NCBI RefSeq assembly: GCF_900091845.1
Contig: NZ_FMCI01000350.1
Location: 18,358 to 82,357 of the forward strand
Source of the DNA: Streptomyces sp. SolWspMP-5a-2
Lineage (GTDB): Bacteria > Actinomycetota > Actinomycetes > Streptomycetales > Streptomycetaceae
DNA: 64,000 bases
Direction of reading: 5' to 3'
Part shown: positions 27,553 through 36,666 of the stretch, piece by piece
How positions within the stretch are numbered: the first letter of the stretch is position 1
Layout of the letters: the number at the start of each line of letters is the position of its first letter
Program-made: the position numbers and the translations under genes
The notes under the pieces: generated by a model
Database searches by the model: none
What the model was told of the DNA's origin: nothing
What the model saw: the letters and a program-made list of their open reading frames with translations, nothing else

Positions 27553-28452
27553 TCAATCGGGCGCCGTGCGCATCCCCCGTCCGAGGCGGGCGCGGACGAG
27601 CCGTGCCGTCTCCGTCGGGGTCCGGCCGACCTGGACGCCCGCCGCCTCCAGCGCCTCCCGCTTCGCCCGCGCGGTGCCGGACGAGCCGGAGACGATCGCG
27701 CCCGCGTGCCCCATCGTCCGGCCCTCGGGAGCGGTGAACCCGGCGACGTACCCGACGACCGGCTTGGTGACGTGCGCGCGGATGTGCGCGGCGGCGCGCT
27801 CCTCCGCGTCGCCGCCGATCTCGCCGACGAGGACGATCAGTTCGGTGTCGGGATCGTCCTCAAAGGCCGTGAGGCAGTCGATGTGGGTGGTGCCGACGAC
27901 GGGGTCGCCGCCGATGCCGACGCAGGTCGAGAAACCGATGTCCCGCAGTTCGTGCATGAGTTGGTAGGTGAGGGTGCCCGACCTGGAGACCAGGCCGACG
28001 CGGCCGGGACCGGCGATGTCGGCGGGGATGATGCCCGCTCCGGAGCGTCCGGGCGAGATCAGGCCGGGGCAGTTGGGACCGATCACGCGGGTGCCGCGGG
28101 CTCGGGCGTGGGCGTGGAAGGCGACGGCGTCGTGGACGGGGACGCCCTCGGTGACGACGACGGCGAGGCGGATCCCGGCGTCGGCGGCCTCCATGACGGC
28201 CGCCCTCGTGGAGGCGGGCGGCACGAGGACGACCGTGACGTCGGCGCCGGTGGCCTCGACGCCCTCGCGCACGGTGCCGAAGACGGGCAGGACGCGTCCT
28301 TCGGCGTCGACCGTGCCGCCCGCCTTGCGCGGGTTGACGCCGCCGACGACGTCCGACCCGGCCGCGAGCATCCGCCGGGTGTGTCTCCCGCCCTCGGCAC
28401 CGGTGATGCCCTGGACGAGGATCCTGCTCTGCTCGGTGAGGTAGATGGCCAT
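27553..28452 (-). CDS. Succinyl-CoA ligase alpha-subunit-like protein (SucD paralogue)
   Basis: A 299-residue alpha subunit of the NDP-forming acyl-CoA ligase family. The CoA-binding N-terminus has GITGAEGGRHTRRMLAAGSDVVGGVNPRKAG, IGPNCPG is near residue 125, and the phosphorylated histidine is in RTMGHAGAIVSG (about residue 250). It is probably not the citric-cycle SucD, because it sits divergent from oxalate genes and its beta partner carries a frame change. It may activate or release CoA from a small acid such as oxalate or formate (inference). AGGGAG lies upstream; the beta-subunit gene precedes it by 14 bases. Confidence 0.85.
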   Translation of the reverse strand: MAIYLTEQSRILVQGITGAEGGRHTRRMLAAGSDVVGGVNPRKAGGTVDAEGRVLPVFGTVREGVEATGADVTVVLVPPASTRAAVMEAADAGIRLAVVVTEGVPVHDAVAFHAHARARGTRVIGPNCPGLISPGRSGAGIIPADIAGPGRVGLVSRSGTLTYQLMHELRDIGFSTCVGIGGDPVVGTTHIDCLTAFEDDPDTELIVLVGEIGGDAEERAAAHIRAHVTKPVVGYVAGFTAPEGRTMGHAGAIVSGSSGTARAKREALEAAGVQVGRTPTETARLVRARLGRGMRTAPD

Positions 28453-28466
28453 GGGATCCCGTCTCC

Positions 28467-29598
28467 CTAGGCGGTGGTGGCGAGCCGGGCGGCGCGGCGG
28501 GCGGCGCCGTCCATCGTGGTGGCCTGCTCGACCAGGGGGTGGGCCCGGTCGGCGAGGATCGCCCGGCCGCGGGCGGCGTTGTTGCCGTCGAGGCGGACGA
28601 CGATCGGTCTGGTCGGCGCGACGGCGTCGAGGGCCGTGACGATGCCCTCGGCGACGGTGTCGCAGGCGGTGATGCCGCCGAAGACGTTGACGAGGACGCA
28701 GCGGACGCCGGGATCGGAGAGGACCACGGAGAGCCCGTCCGCCATGGTCCGCGCGGAGGCGCCGCCGCCGATGTCGAGGAAGTCGGCGGGGCGGGCGCCG
28801 CAGTCGGCGATCGCGTCGAGGGTGGACATGACGAGGCCCGCGCCGTTGCCGATGACGCCGACCTCGCCGTCGAGCCGGACGTAGCTGAGCCCCTTGGCCG
28901 CGGCCGCCGCCTCCAGCGGGTCCCGGTGCTCCGCCCCGGCGTCACCCGGACGTGCCCTGCGGAAGCGGGCGTTGTCGTCCAGGGTGACCTTGCCGTCGAG
29001 CGCGACGATCCGGTCGTCGTCGGTGCGCACCAGCGGGTTGACCTCCACGAGGAGGGCGTCCTCGCGGACCGTGACCTGCCAGAGCCGGACCAGGACGTCG
29101 ACGGTCCGCGGCGGCAGGCCGGCGGCCTCGGCGATCGCGCGCGCCCTCGCCGGGGTGACGCCCTCCACGGGGTCGACGGGGGATCCGGGCCACGGCCTCG
29201 GGGTGCGCGGCGGCCGTCTCCTCGATGGCGGTGCCGCCGCGGGCCGAGGCGATCGCGAGGAAGGTCCCGCGCCCGCGGTCGAGGACGTAGGCGACGTAGA
29301 ACTCCTCCGCGACGGCGACGGGTTGGGCCAGCATCACGGTGCGGACCGGGTGGCCCCCGATCTCGGTGCCGAGGATCCGGCGGGCCGTCAGTTCCGCGGC
29401 GGCCGGTCCCTCGGCCGTCCGCACGCCTCCCGCTCTGCCGCGGCCGCCCGTCCTGACCTGGGCCTTGACGACGACCCTGCCGCCGAGCCGGCGGGCGATC
29501 GCGCGGGCCTCCCGGGGCGAGTCGGTGATCTCGGCCCGCGGGACCACGATGCCGTGCGCCGCGAAGAGGTCCCTTGCCTGGTGCTCGTACAGGTCCAT
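28467..29598 (-). pseudogene. Succinyl-CoA ligase beta-subunit-like gene with frame change (SucC paralogue)
   Basis: Two frames together make a complete ATP-grasp beta subunit of about 377 residues. The first (from ATG 29598, AGGAG upstream) begins MDLYEHQARDLFAAHGI and runs to EAVARIP; the second continues VDPVEGVTPARARAIAE through the typical VEVNPLV, GNGAGLVMSTLD, VFGGI and C-terminal helices. The join falls at a run of five C on the coding strand (29178-29182) where four would restore the frame. It is either a real disruption or an assembly error. If intact it would work with the SucD paralogue just downstream. Confidence 0.85.
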
Positions 29599-29666
29599 CC
29601 CGGCTCCTGTCTGAAAGTGCCGCACGCCCCCTGGACACCACCCACCGGATGCGGGATAACAAGCTT

Positions 29667-29690
29667 CATACAGTATTCGTCGACTGTATG
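29667..29690. promoter_or_regulatory. Operator of the oxalate locus (CATACAGT-N8-ACTGTATG)
   Basis: An inverted repeat with perfect eight-base arms and an eight-base spacer, between the divergent sucC-like and oxc genes. Its interior CAGTATTCGTCGAC is nearly repeated in the operator region at 61.95 kb, and related bases occur upstream of the FCD-GntR gene. It fits a GntR-family dimer site. Confidence 0.75.
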
Positions 29691-29740
29691 CAATCTATCG
29701 CGAGCCGTTCCAACCACCCACGAAGGGACAGGACTTCGCC

Positions 29741-31423
29741 ATGCCCGACGACACCCAGGACGTCATCTCCGGAGGCCATCTCGTTGCCAGGGCGCTGAAG
29801 GCCGAGGGGGTCGAGCGGATCTACACCCTGTGCGGCGGCCACATCATCGACATCTACGACGGCTGCGCGGACGAGGGCATCGAGGTCGTCGACGTCCGCC
29901 ACGAACAGGTCGCCGCGCACGCGGCCGACGGGTACGCCCGAATCACCGGCAAACCCGGCTGCGCCGTCGTCACCGCGGGTCCCGGCACCACCGACGCCGT
30001 CACCGGGGTCGCCAACGCCTTCCGCGCGGAGTCCCCCATGCTGCTCATCGGCGGCCAGGGAGCCCTCGCCCAGCACCGGATGGGCTCCCTCCAGGACCTC
30101 CCGCACGTCGACATGATGACGCCGATCACCAAGTTCGCGGCGACCGTGCCGGACACCGCGCGCGCCGCCGACCTGGTGTCCATGGCGTTCCGCGAGTGCT
30201 ACCACGGCGCCCCGGGCCCCTCCTTCCTGGAGATCCCGCGCGACGTGCTGGACGCGAAGGTCCCGGTCGACCGGGCGCGGGTGCCCAGGCCGGGCGCCTA
30301 CCGTGCCTCCACCCGCTCCCCGGGCGACCCGGACGCCGTCGAACGGCTCGCCGACCTGCTGGTGCACGCCCGCAAGCCCGCCGTCCTGCTGGGCAGCCAG
30401 GTGTGGACGACCCGGGCCACCGCGGCGGCCGTCGACCTGGTCCGCGCCCTCGACGTCCCCGCCTACATGAACGGCGCGGGGCGCGGCACCCTCCCGCCCG
30501 GCGACCCGCACCACTTCCAGCTCTCGCGCCGGTACGCCTTCTCCCACGCGGACGTCATCGTCGTCGTCGGAACCCCCTTCGACTTCCGGATGGGCTACGG
30601 CAGGCGCCTCTCGCCGGAGGCGACCGTCGTCCAGATCGACCTCGACTACCGGACCGTCGGCAAGAACCGGGACGTCGACCTCGGGATCGTCGGCGACGCC
30701 GGGCTGGTGCTGAAGGCGGTGGCCGAGGCCGCCTCCGGACGGATCGCCGACGGGGCGTCCCGGCGCAAGGAGTGGCGCGACGAACTGCGCGCCGTCGAGC
30801 AGGCCGCGCTGGCGAAACGGCTGCCGAGCCTGCGCTCCGAGGCCGCGCCGATCCACCCGTACCGGCTGGTGAGCGAGATCAACGACTTCCTCACCGAGGA
30901 CTCGATCTACATCGGCGACGGCGGCGACATCGTCACCTTCTCCGGGCAGGTCGTGCAGCCCAAGTCGCCCGGACACTGGATGGATCCGGGCCCGCTGGGC
31001 ACCCTCGGTGTCGGTGTCCCCTTCGTGCTGGCCGCCAAGCAGGCCCGCCCGGACAAGGAGGTTGTCGCCCTCTTCGGGGACGGCGCCTTCTCCCTCACCG
31101 GCTGGGACTTCGAGACGCTCGTGCGCTACGACCTCCCCTTCGTCGGCATCGTCGGCAACAACTCCTCGATGAACCAGATCCGTTACGGCCAGGCCCAGAA
31201 GTACGGCCGGGCCCGCGAGCGGATCGGCAACACCCTCGGCGACGTCCCCTACGACCGGTTCGCCCAGATGCTGGGCGGCTACGGCGAGGAGGTCCGCGAC
31301 CCCGCCGACATCGCCCCCGCGCTGCGGCGGGCCCGGGAGTCGGGGAAACCGTCCCTGATCAACGTCTGGGTCGACCCGGACGCGTACGCACCCGGAACCG
31401 TGAACCAGACGATGTACAAGTGA
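29741..31423 (+). CDS. oxc: Oxalyl-CoA decarboxylase-like ThDP enzyme
   Basis: A 560-residue thiamin-diphosphate enzyme of the acetolactate synthase/oxalyl-CoA decarboxylase group. The cofactor-activating glutamate is in VRHEQVAAHAADGYAR (about residue 52), the central domain has IGGQGALAQHRMG and VVVGTPFDFRMGYG, and the ThDP-magnesium motif runs GDGAFSLTGWDFETLV to GNN (about 445-475). Family knowledge alone allows acetolactate synthase or 2-hydroxyacyl-CoA lyase; the tightly following, unmistakable frc gene makes oxalyl-CoA to formyl-CoA plus CO2 the best call. The symbol is therefore context-based. It is the first gene of the oxalate operon, downstream of the CATACAGT dyad. Confidence 0.8.
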   Translation: MPDDTQDVISGGHLVARALKAEGVERIYTLCGGHIIDIYDGCADEGIEVVDVRHEQVAAHAADGYARITGKPGCAVVTAGPGTTDAVTGVANAFRAESPMLLIGGQGALAQHRMGSLQDLPHVDMMTPITKFAATVPDTARAADLVSMAFRECYHGAPGPSFLEIPRDVLDAKVPVDRARVPRPGAYRASTRSPGDPDAVERLADLLVHARKPAVLLGSQVWTTRATAAAVDLVRALDVPAYMNGAGRGTLPPGDPHHFQLSRRYAFSHADVIVVVGTPFDFRMGYGRRLSPEATVVQIDLDYRTVGKNRDVDLGIVGDAGLVLKAVAEAASGRIADGASRRKEWRDELRAVEQAALAKRLPSLRSEAAPIHPYRLVSEINDFLTEDSIYIGDGGDIVTFSGQVVQPKSPGHWMDPGPLGTLGVGVPFVLAAKQARPDKEVVALFGDGAFSLTGWDFETLVRYDLPFVGIVGNNSSMNQIRYGQAQKYGRARERIGNTLGDVPYDRFAQMLGGYGEEVRDPADIAPALRRARESGKPSLINVWVDPDAYAPGTVNQTMYK

Positions 31424-31433
31424 GGTGGCCCCG

Positions 31434-32678
31434 ATGACCGGCACAGCAGCCGCCAAGGCACTCGAAGGAATCCGCGTCCTCGACATGACGCACGTCCAGT
31501 CCGGGCCCTCGGCCACCCAGTTGCTCGCCTGGCTCGGCGCGGACGTCGTCAAGCTGGAGGCGCCGTCCGGTGACATCACGCGCGGGCAGTTGCGCGACCT
31601 CCCCGACGTCGACTCCCTCTACTTCACGATGCTCAACTGCAACAAGCGGAGCATCACCCTCGACACCAAGACCCCGCGCGGCAAGGAGATCCTCACCGAG
31701 CTGATCCGCCGCTCGGACGTCCTGGTCGAGAACTTCGGCCCAGGCGCCGTCGACCGGATGGGGTTCACCTGGGAGCGGGTCAAGGAGATCAATCCACGGA
31801 TCGTCTATGCCTCCGTCAAGGGGTTCGGCGAGGGCCCGTACACCGGCTTCAAGGCGTACGAGGTCGTCGCGCAGGCGATGGGCGGGTCGATGTCGACCAC
31901 CGGTTTCGAGGACGGGCCGCCGCTGGCGACGGGGGCCCAGATCGGGGACTCGGGGACAGGCGTCCACGTCGTGGCGGGGATACTCGCCGCGCTATTCCAG
32001 CGTGAGCGCACCGGACGTGGTCAGCGGGTGAACGTGGCCATGCAGCACGCTGTGCTCAACCTCTGCCGGGTGAAGCTGCGCGACCAGCAGCGCCTGGCAC
32101 ACGGCCCGCTCTCTGAATACCCGAACGAGGACTTCGGCGCGGAAGTTCCCCGGTCCGGGAACGCGTCCGGCGGCGGGCAGCCCGGCTGGGCGGTCAGGTG
32201 CGCGCCGGGCGGCCCCAACGACTACGTGTACGTCATCGTGCAGCCGGTCGGCTGGCGGCCGCTCTGCGCGCTGATCGGCCGCCCCGAACTCGCCGACGAC
32301 CCCGACTGGGTGACCCCGGCGGACCGGCTGCCCAAGCTCGGCAAGATGTTCCAGCTCATCGAGGAGTGGTCGGCGACGCTCCCCAAGTGGGAGGTGCTGG
32401 AACGGCTCAACTCCCGCGCCATCCCGTGCGGACCGATCCTGTCGACCAGGGAGATCATCGAGGACGCCTCACTGGCCGCCAACGGGATGATCGTCACCGT
32501 GCCGCACCCCGAGCGCGGCTCGTTCGTGACCGTGGGCAGCCCCCTCAAGCTCTCCGACTCCCCCGTGGACGTGACGAGTTCACCACTGCTGGGCGAGCAC
32601 AACGCGGAGGTGTACGGCGGCGAGCTGGGCCTCGGCGACGACGAACTGCGCCTGCTCGCCTCGGACGGGGTGATCTGA
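31434..32678 (+). CDS. frc: Formyl-CoA:oxalate CoA-transferase
   Basis: A 414-residue class III CoA-transferase that moves CoA from formyl-CoA to oxalate, giving oxalyl-CoA and formate. It follows Oxalobacter formigenes Frc closely: DMTHVQSGPSATQ at the start, DSLYFTMLNCNKRSI, ENFGPGAVDRMGF, the catalytic aspartate D172 in QIGDSGTG (D169 in Oxalobacter), and the mobile glycine loop GGGQPGW (246-252). I chose ATG 31434 (GAGGTGG six bases upstream) over GTG 31425. It starts ten bases after oxc and is followed after one base by the acyl-CoA ligase gene. Confidence 0.96.
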   Translation: MTGTAAAKALEGIRVLDMTHVQSGPSATQLLAWLGADVVKLEAPSGDITRGQLRDLPDVDSLYFTMLNCNKRSITLDTKTPRGKEILTELIRRSDVLVENFGPGAVDRMGFTWERVKEINPRIVYASVKGFGEGPYTGFKAYEVVAQAMGGSMSTTGFEDGPPLATGAQIGDSGTGVHVVAGILAALFQRERTGRGQRVNVAMQHAVLNLCRVKLRDQQRLAHGPLSEYPNEDFGAEVPRSGNASGGGQPGWAVRCAPGGPNDYVYVIVQPVGWRPLCALIGRPELADDPDWVTPADRLPKLGKMFQLIEEWSATLPKWEVLERLNSRAIPCGPILSTREIIEDASLAANGMIVTVPHPERGSFVTVGSPLKLSDSPVDVTSSPLLGEHNAEVYGGELGLGDDELRLLASDGVI

Positions 32679-32679
32679 G

Positions 32680-34827
32680 GTGCCCGCGCAGGACCGGAAG
32701 CGGACGGTCCGCGCGCTCCTCGACGCGGTGCGGGCCGAGGGACGGCGCACGCTGACCGCGCCCGAGGGCAAGGTGCTCGCGGACGCCTACGGGATCGCCG
32801 TCCCCGGCGAGGCGGTGGCCACCGACGTCGACGAGGCGGTGGCCTGCGCGGATCGTTTCGGCGGGCCCGTCGTGATGAAGATCGTCTCGCCCGACATCCC
32901 GCACAAGACCGAGGCGGGCGGGGTGGTCGTCGGCGTGCGGGGCGCCGCCGAGGTACGGGCCGCGTTCCACCGGATCGTCGGGAACGCGCGCGCCCACGAC
33001 GCCACCGCGCGCGTGGAGGGCGTCCAGATCCAGGAGTTGCTGCCGCCGGGTCTCGAGGTCATCGTCGGGGCGGTCACCGATCCGACGTTCGGGAAGGTCG
33101 TCGCGTTCGGGCTCGGCGGGGTGCTCGTCGAGGTCCTCAGGGACGTCACGTTCCGGCTGGCGCCCGTCAGCGGCGACGAGGCGACGTCGATGCTGGACTC
33201 CGTCCGGGCGGCGGAGGTGCTGCGCGGCGTCCGCGGGCAGGCGGGCGTGGACCGGCGGGCGCTCGCCGCGCAGATCGAGCGGGTGTCCCATCTGGTGACG
33301 GACTTCCCGGAGATCGGGGAGGTCGACCTCAACCCGGTGATCGCGACCCCGGAGGGCGCCGTCGCGGCGGACGTCCGCGTGATCCTCGCGGAGCGGCAGC
33401 CGCCGTCCCGGCGCCGGTACACGCGCGAGGAGATCCTCACCTCGATGCGGCGTCTGATGGAGCCGTCGTCGGTCGCCGTGATCGGCGCCTCCGCCGAGGC
33501 GGGCAAGATCGGCAACTCGGTGATGCGCAACCTCCTCGACGGCGGGTTCGCCGGGGAGATCCACCCGGTCAACCCCAGGGCGCACGACATCCTCGGCCGC
33601 AAGGCGTACCGGAGCGTCACCGACGTCCCCGGGGACGTGGACGTCGCGGTCTTCGCGATCCCCGCCAGGGCCGTGCCCGCCGCCCTCGACGAGGTGGGCC
33701 GCAGAGGGATCCCCAACGCCGTGCTGATCCCCTCGGGGTTCGCGGAGACCGGCGAGGACGCCCTCCAGGACGAGATCGTGACGATCGCCGAACGGCACGG
33801 CGTCCGGGTGCTCGGGCCGAACATCTACGGCTACTACGCGACCTGGCAGGACCTCTGCGCCACGTTCTGCACGCCCTACGACGTCAAGGGCGGGGTCGCG
33901 CTGACCTCGCAGTCCGGCGGCATCGGCATGGCGATCCTGGGGTTCGCGCGGACCACGGGGACGGGCGTGTCGGCCATCGTGGGCCTGGGCAACAAGTCGG
34001 ACCTCGACGAGGACGACCTGCTCACCTGGTTCGGTCAGGACCCGCACACCGACTGCGTCGCGATGCACCTGGAGGACCTCAAGGACGGGCGGGCCTTCGT
34101 GGCGGCGGCCCGGGAGACCGTGCCGAGGAAGCCGGTCGTGGTCCTGAAGGCGGGCCGTACGGCGGCGGGCGCGCGGGCGGCGGGCTCGCACACCGGGGCG
34201 CTCGCGGGCGACGACGCCGTCTACGACGACGTCCTGCGCCAGGCCGGGGTGATCCGGGCGCCCGGCTTGAACGACATGCTGGAGTACGCGCGCGCGTTGC
34301 CGGTCCTGCCCACCCCGAAGGGCGACAACGTCGTCGTCATCACCGGGGCGGGCGGCAGCGGGGTGCTCCTGTCGGACGCGATCACCGACAACGGGCTCTC
34401 CCTGATGGCGATACCGCCCGACCTGGACACGGCGTTCCGGCGGTTCATCCCGCCCTTCGGGGCCGCGGGCAACCCGGTCGACATCACCGGGGGCGAGCCG
34501 CCGTCGACGTACGAGGCGACGATCCGGCTGGGCCTGGAGGATCCGCGCGTCCACGCTCTGGTGCTCGGCTACTGGCACACCGTCGTCACCCCGCCGATGG
34601 CCTTCGCGGAACTCACCGCGCGCGTGGTGGCCGAGTTCCGGGAACGGGGCGTCGAGAAGCCGGTGGTGGCGTCGCTCGCGGGTGACGTCGAGGTCGAGGA
34701 GGCGTGCCGGTACCTCTACGCGCGCGGGGTGGTGGCGTACCCGTACACGACCGAGCGGCCGGTGGAGGTGCTCGGCGCGAAGTACCGCTGGGCACGCGCG
34801 GCGGGCCTGCTGGGCGGCCCTTCGTGA
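32680..34827 (+). CDS. NDP-forming acyl-CoA ligase, beta-alpha fused
   Basis: A 715-residue single-chain member of the acetyl-CoA synthetase (ADP-forming) family. The N-terminal ATP-grasp beta part (1-230) has MKIVSPDIPHKTEAGGVVVG and EVDLNPV; the alpha part (about 255-700) has SSVAVIGASAEAGKIGNSVM for CoA binding, GPNIYGYYA, SQSGGIG and the phosphohistidine-like GSHTGALAGDD (about residue 510). The beta-before-alpha order is the reverse of many archaeal fusions. As the third gene of the oxalate operon it may make oxalyl- or formyl-CoA to prime the cycle, or run backwards on formyl-CoA to save ATP (inference). Confidence 0.88.
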   Translation: MPAQDRKRTVRALLDAVRAEGRRTLTAPEGKVLADAYGIAVPGEAVATDVDEAVACADRFGGPVVMKIVSPDIPHKTEAGGVVVGVRGAAEVRAAFHRIVGNARAHDATARVEGVQIQELLPPGLEVIVGAVTDPTFGKVVAFGLGGVLVEVLRDVTFRLAPVSGDEATSMLDSVRAAEVLRGVRGQAGVDRRALAAQIERVSHLVTDFPEIGEVDLNPVIATPEGAVAADVRVILAERQPPSRRRYTREEILTSMRRLMEPSSVAVIGASAEAGKIGNSVMRNLLDGGFAGEIHPVNPRAHDILGRKAYRSVTDVPGDVDVAVFAIPARAVPAALDEVGRRGIPNAVLIPSGFAETGEDALQDEIVTIAERHGVRVLGPNIYGYYATWQDLCATFCTPYDVKGGVALTSQSGGIGMAILGFARTTGTGVSAIVGLGNKSDLDEDDLLTWFGQDPHTDCVAMHLEDLKDGRAFVAAARETVPRKPVVVLKAGRTAAGARAAGSHTGALAGDDAVYDDVLRQAGVIRAPGLNDMLEYARALPVLPTPKGDNVVVITGAGGSGVLLSDAITDNGLSLMAIPPDLDTAFRRFIPPFGAAGNPVDITGGEPPSTYEATIRLGLEDPRVHALVLGYWHTVVTPPMAFAELTARVVAEFRERGVEKPVVASLAGDVEVEEACRYLYARGVVAYPYTTERPVEVLGAKYRWARAAGLLGGPS

Positions 34828-34890
34828 GGTGAGCGGCCGGGAGCCGTCCGGGGAGCGCGCCGGGCGGTCCCGGACCCGCACGCGGACGCG

Positions 34891-34960
34891 TGACCCGACG
34901 ACGGTCAGTGACCCGACGACGGTCAGCGGGTCGGCGGCGGTCAGCGAGTCGGCGGCGCGG
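34891..34960. repeat. 18-base tandem repeat, four units
   Basis: TGACCCGACGACGGTCAG occurs twice exactly (34891-34926), then as CGGGTCGGCGGCGGTCAG (34927-34944) and as a partial unit CGAGTCGGCGGCGCGG (34945-34960). Confidence 0.85.
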
Positions 34961-34967
34961 GAACCCG

Positions 34968-35226
34968 GGCGCGGAAGGCACGGGGGGAGCCACAACCGGT
35001 GGCGGCTCACCCGCGAGCCGGAACCCACGCGCGGAAACCACGGGCTTCCGGAGCCGCTTGAGCCCAACGACGGCCGGCCAGGGTCCGCGCGCGCAAACCA
35101 CAGGGGCAGCCCCAACCGGTGACCGCTCCCCCGCGAGCCGGAACCCACGCGCGCAAAGCACAGGCTTCCGGAGCCGCCTGCGCCGGACGGCGGCCGGCCG
35201 GGATCCGCGCGCGGAAGGCACAGGAC
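34968..35226. repeat. 120-base tandem repeat with 60-base internal period
   Basis: Two 120-base units (about 34968-35087 and 35088-35207) with a partial third. Within them the word GCGCGSAAASCACRGG recurs every 60 bases, at about 34969, 35029, 35089, 35149 and 35209. Alternate half-units share ACAACCGGTG or CCCAACCGGTG versus CTTCCGGAGCCGC, so the true unit is 120 bases. Confidence 0.85.
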
Positions 35227-35269
35227 AGGGGGCGCCTGCCGGAACCTTCGACGCAAGGGGTGCTGCACG

Positions 35270-36665
35270 ATGCGAACCATCGACGGCCCGGTCCCGTACC
35301 GGGAGGTGACGGGCCGGTACGGCCGGGTCCACCGGCTCGGCGAAACCGATGCCGACATCATGGGCCGGACCCGGATCTGGATGATCGTCCTGCCCTTCGC
35401 GGGCACGGCGGGCGTCGCTCTCGCGGGCGCCGCGTTCGCGGTGGCGGGCGGGGCGCGTGCGTGGAGCGGCGGGCCGGTGCCGTGGCCGCTGGGCGTCTGG
35501 GTCTTCTGCCAGGGGGGTGGTGGCCCTCCCGGTCGGACGGCTGCGGGACGGCGGGCGGCTCCCCGCGCGCGTGGCGGTGCCGTTCGGAGCCGCGGCCACC
35601 GCGGTGGCCGGTCTGCTTCTGCTCCACGCCCCGGAGGCGACGGCCGCCCGGCTCGGCTTCGCGGTGTTCGGGGGCGCGGGCGCCGGTGCCGTCTGGGTGA
35701 CCTGCGCGGCGACGGCGGGCAAGTGGTTCCCTGACCGGCGGGGCGGCGCGACAACCCTGGTGAGCGGCGGCTTCGCGTGCGGGACGGTCCCGGTGGCGTT
35801 CGTGGCCGCGGGGCACCCGTCGGCCTTCGTGGCCGCCGGGCATCCGGGGGCGGGCGGGCGCCCGTCCCTGGCGGTGGTGCTGGGCCTCGCGCTGTGCCTG
35901 GTGGCGGCCGGGGCCGGGCGGTTCCTCGCCGACCCGCCGCGGAACTGGTGGCCCGACCGGGTCGCGCCGCCGCGTCCGCGGGTCGGCGCCGCGGTCCGCG
36001 GGACGGAGGCGGACCCGCCCGCCGTCCGGCAGTACGGGCCGCGCGAGGCCGCCGGGACGCCCGCCCTGTGGCTGATGTGGTGCTGCCTGCTGTGCGCGGG
36101 CGGCGTCGGCGTCCTCTGCGCCGCCGTGCGGGCACCTTCCGCGCGGGAGCCGTGGGCCACGGGCGGGAACGGCACCGCGGTCCTCTGCGCCGCGCTGTGC
36201 CTCGACGTCGTCGGAGTCGGTGCCCTCGGGCTCCTCTCTGACCGATGGGGGCGGCGCGCCACGCTGACCGGCGTCTGCGTCGTGCTCGGCACCGCGCCGT
36301 TCGGGGCGCTGGAGTCGGGACGCCTGGGCGGCCCGCCGTTCCTCCTGCTCTGCGTCCTGCTGTCCGGTCTCGCGGGCGCGGCGGTCCCCGCGCTGCTCGC
36401 GTCCCTGACGGCCGACTGCTTCGGCGAGAACGACAACGCCGCGCACCTCGGCCTGGTCCACAGCGCGACGGCGGTGGCCGGACCGGCCGCCGCGGTCCTG
36501 GGCGCGGGCGTCGTCGGCGCGCGTGACCCGCACGTCGCGTACGTCCTGGCGGGTTCCCTCGGACTCGCCTCCTCCGTACTGGCGCTCTTCCTGACGGCGC
36601 CGGGCCGCATCCGGGTCCGGCGGATCGTCCCCAACCCGCAACCGCTCGGCGAGGAGATGGCCTGA
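35270..36665 (+). pseudogene. Oxalate/formate-type MFS transporter with frame change
   Basis: Two frames together give an MFS protein of the oxalate:formate antiporter (OFA) family, colinear with its intact neighbour. The first reads PYREVTGRYGRVHRLGETDADIMGRTR to GVWVFCQ; the second continues VVALPVGRLRDGG and then has GKWFPDRRG, DPPRNWWPD, LSDRWGRR and CFGENDNAA. The switch is at a run of six G (35512-35517) where five would keep frame. It also has a small internal duplication (AFVAAGHP twice) and weakened helices compared with the neighbour, which favours real decay, but a sequencing error is possible. Confidence 0.8.
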
Positions 36666-36666
36666 C

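Larger units (their letters stand above)
34828..35269. other. Repeat-filled gap between ligase and MFS genes
   Basis: A 442-base stretch with no credible gene. It consists almost wholly of two tandem repeat arrays described separately and may be a product of local duplication. Confidence 0.6.

Noticed and set aside
29741..31423. Acetolactate synthase for the first gene of the oxalate operon
   Set aside because: No ilvN-type small subunit follows and the next gene is an unmistakable Frc; oxalyl-CoA decarboxylase fits better, though sequence alone does not exclude it.
34968..35226. CRISPR array from regularly spaced repeats
   Set aside because: The sequences between the repeated words are themselves repeated in alternate units and no cas genes are near, so they are not spacers.
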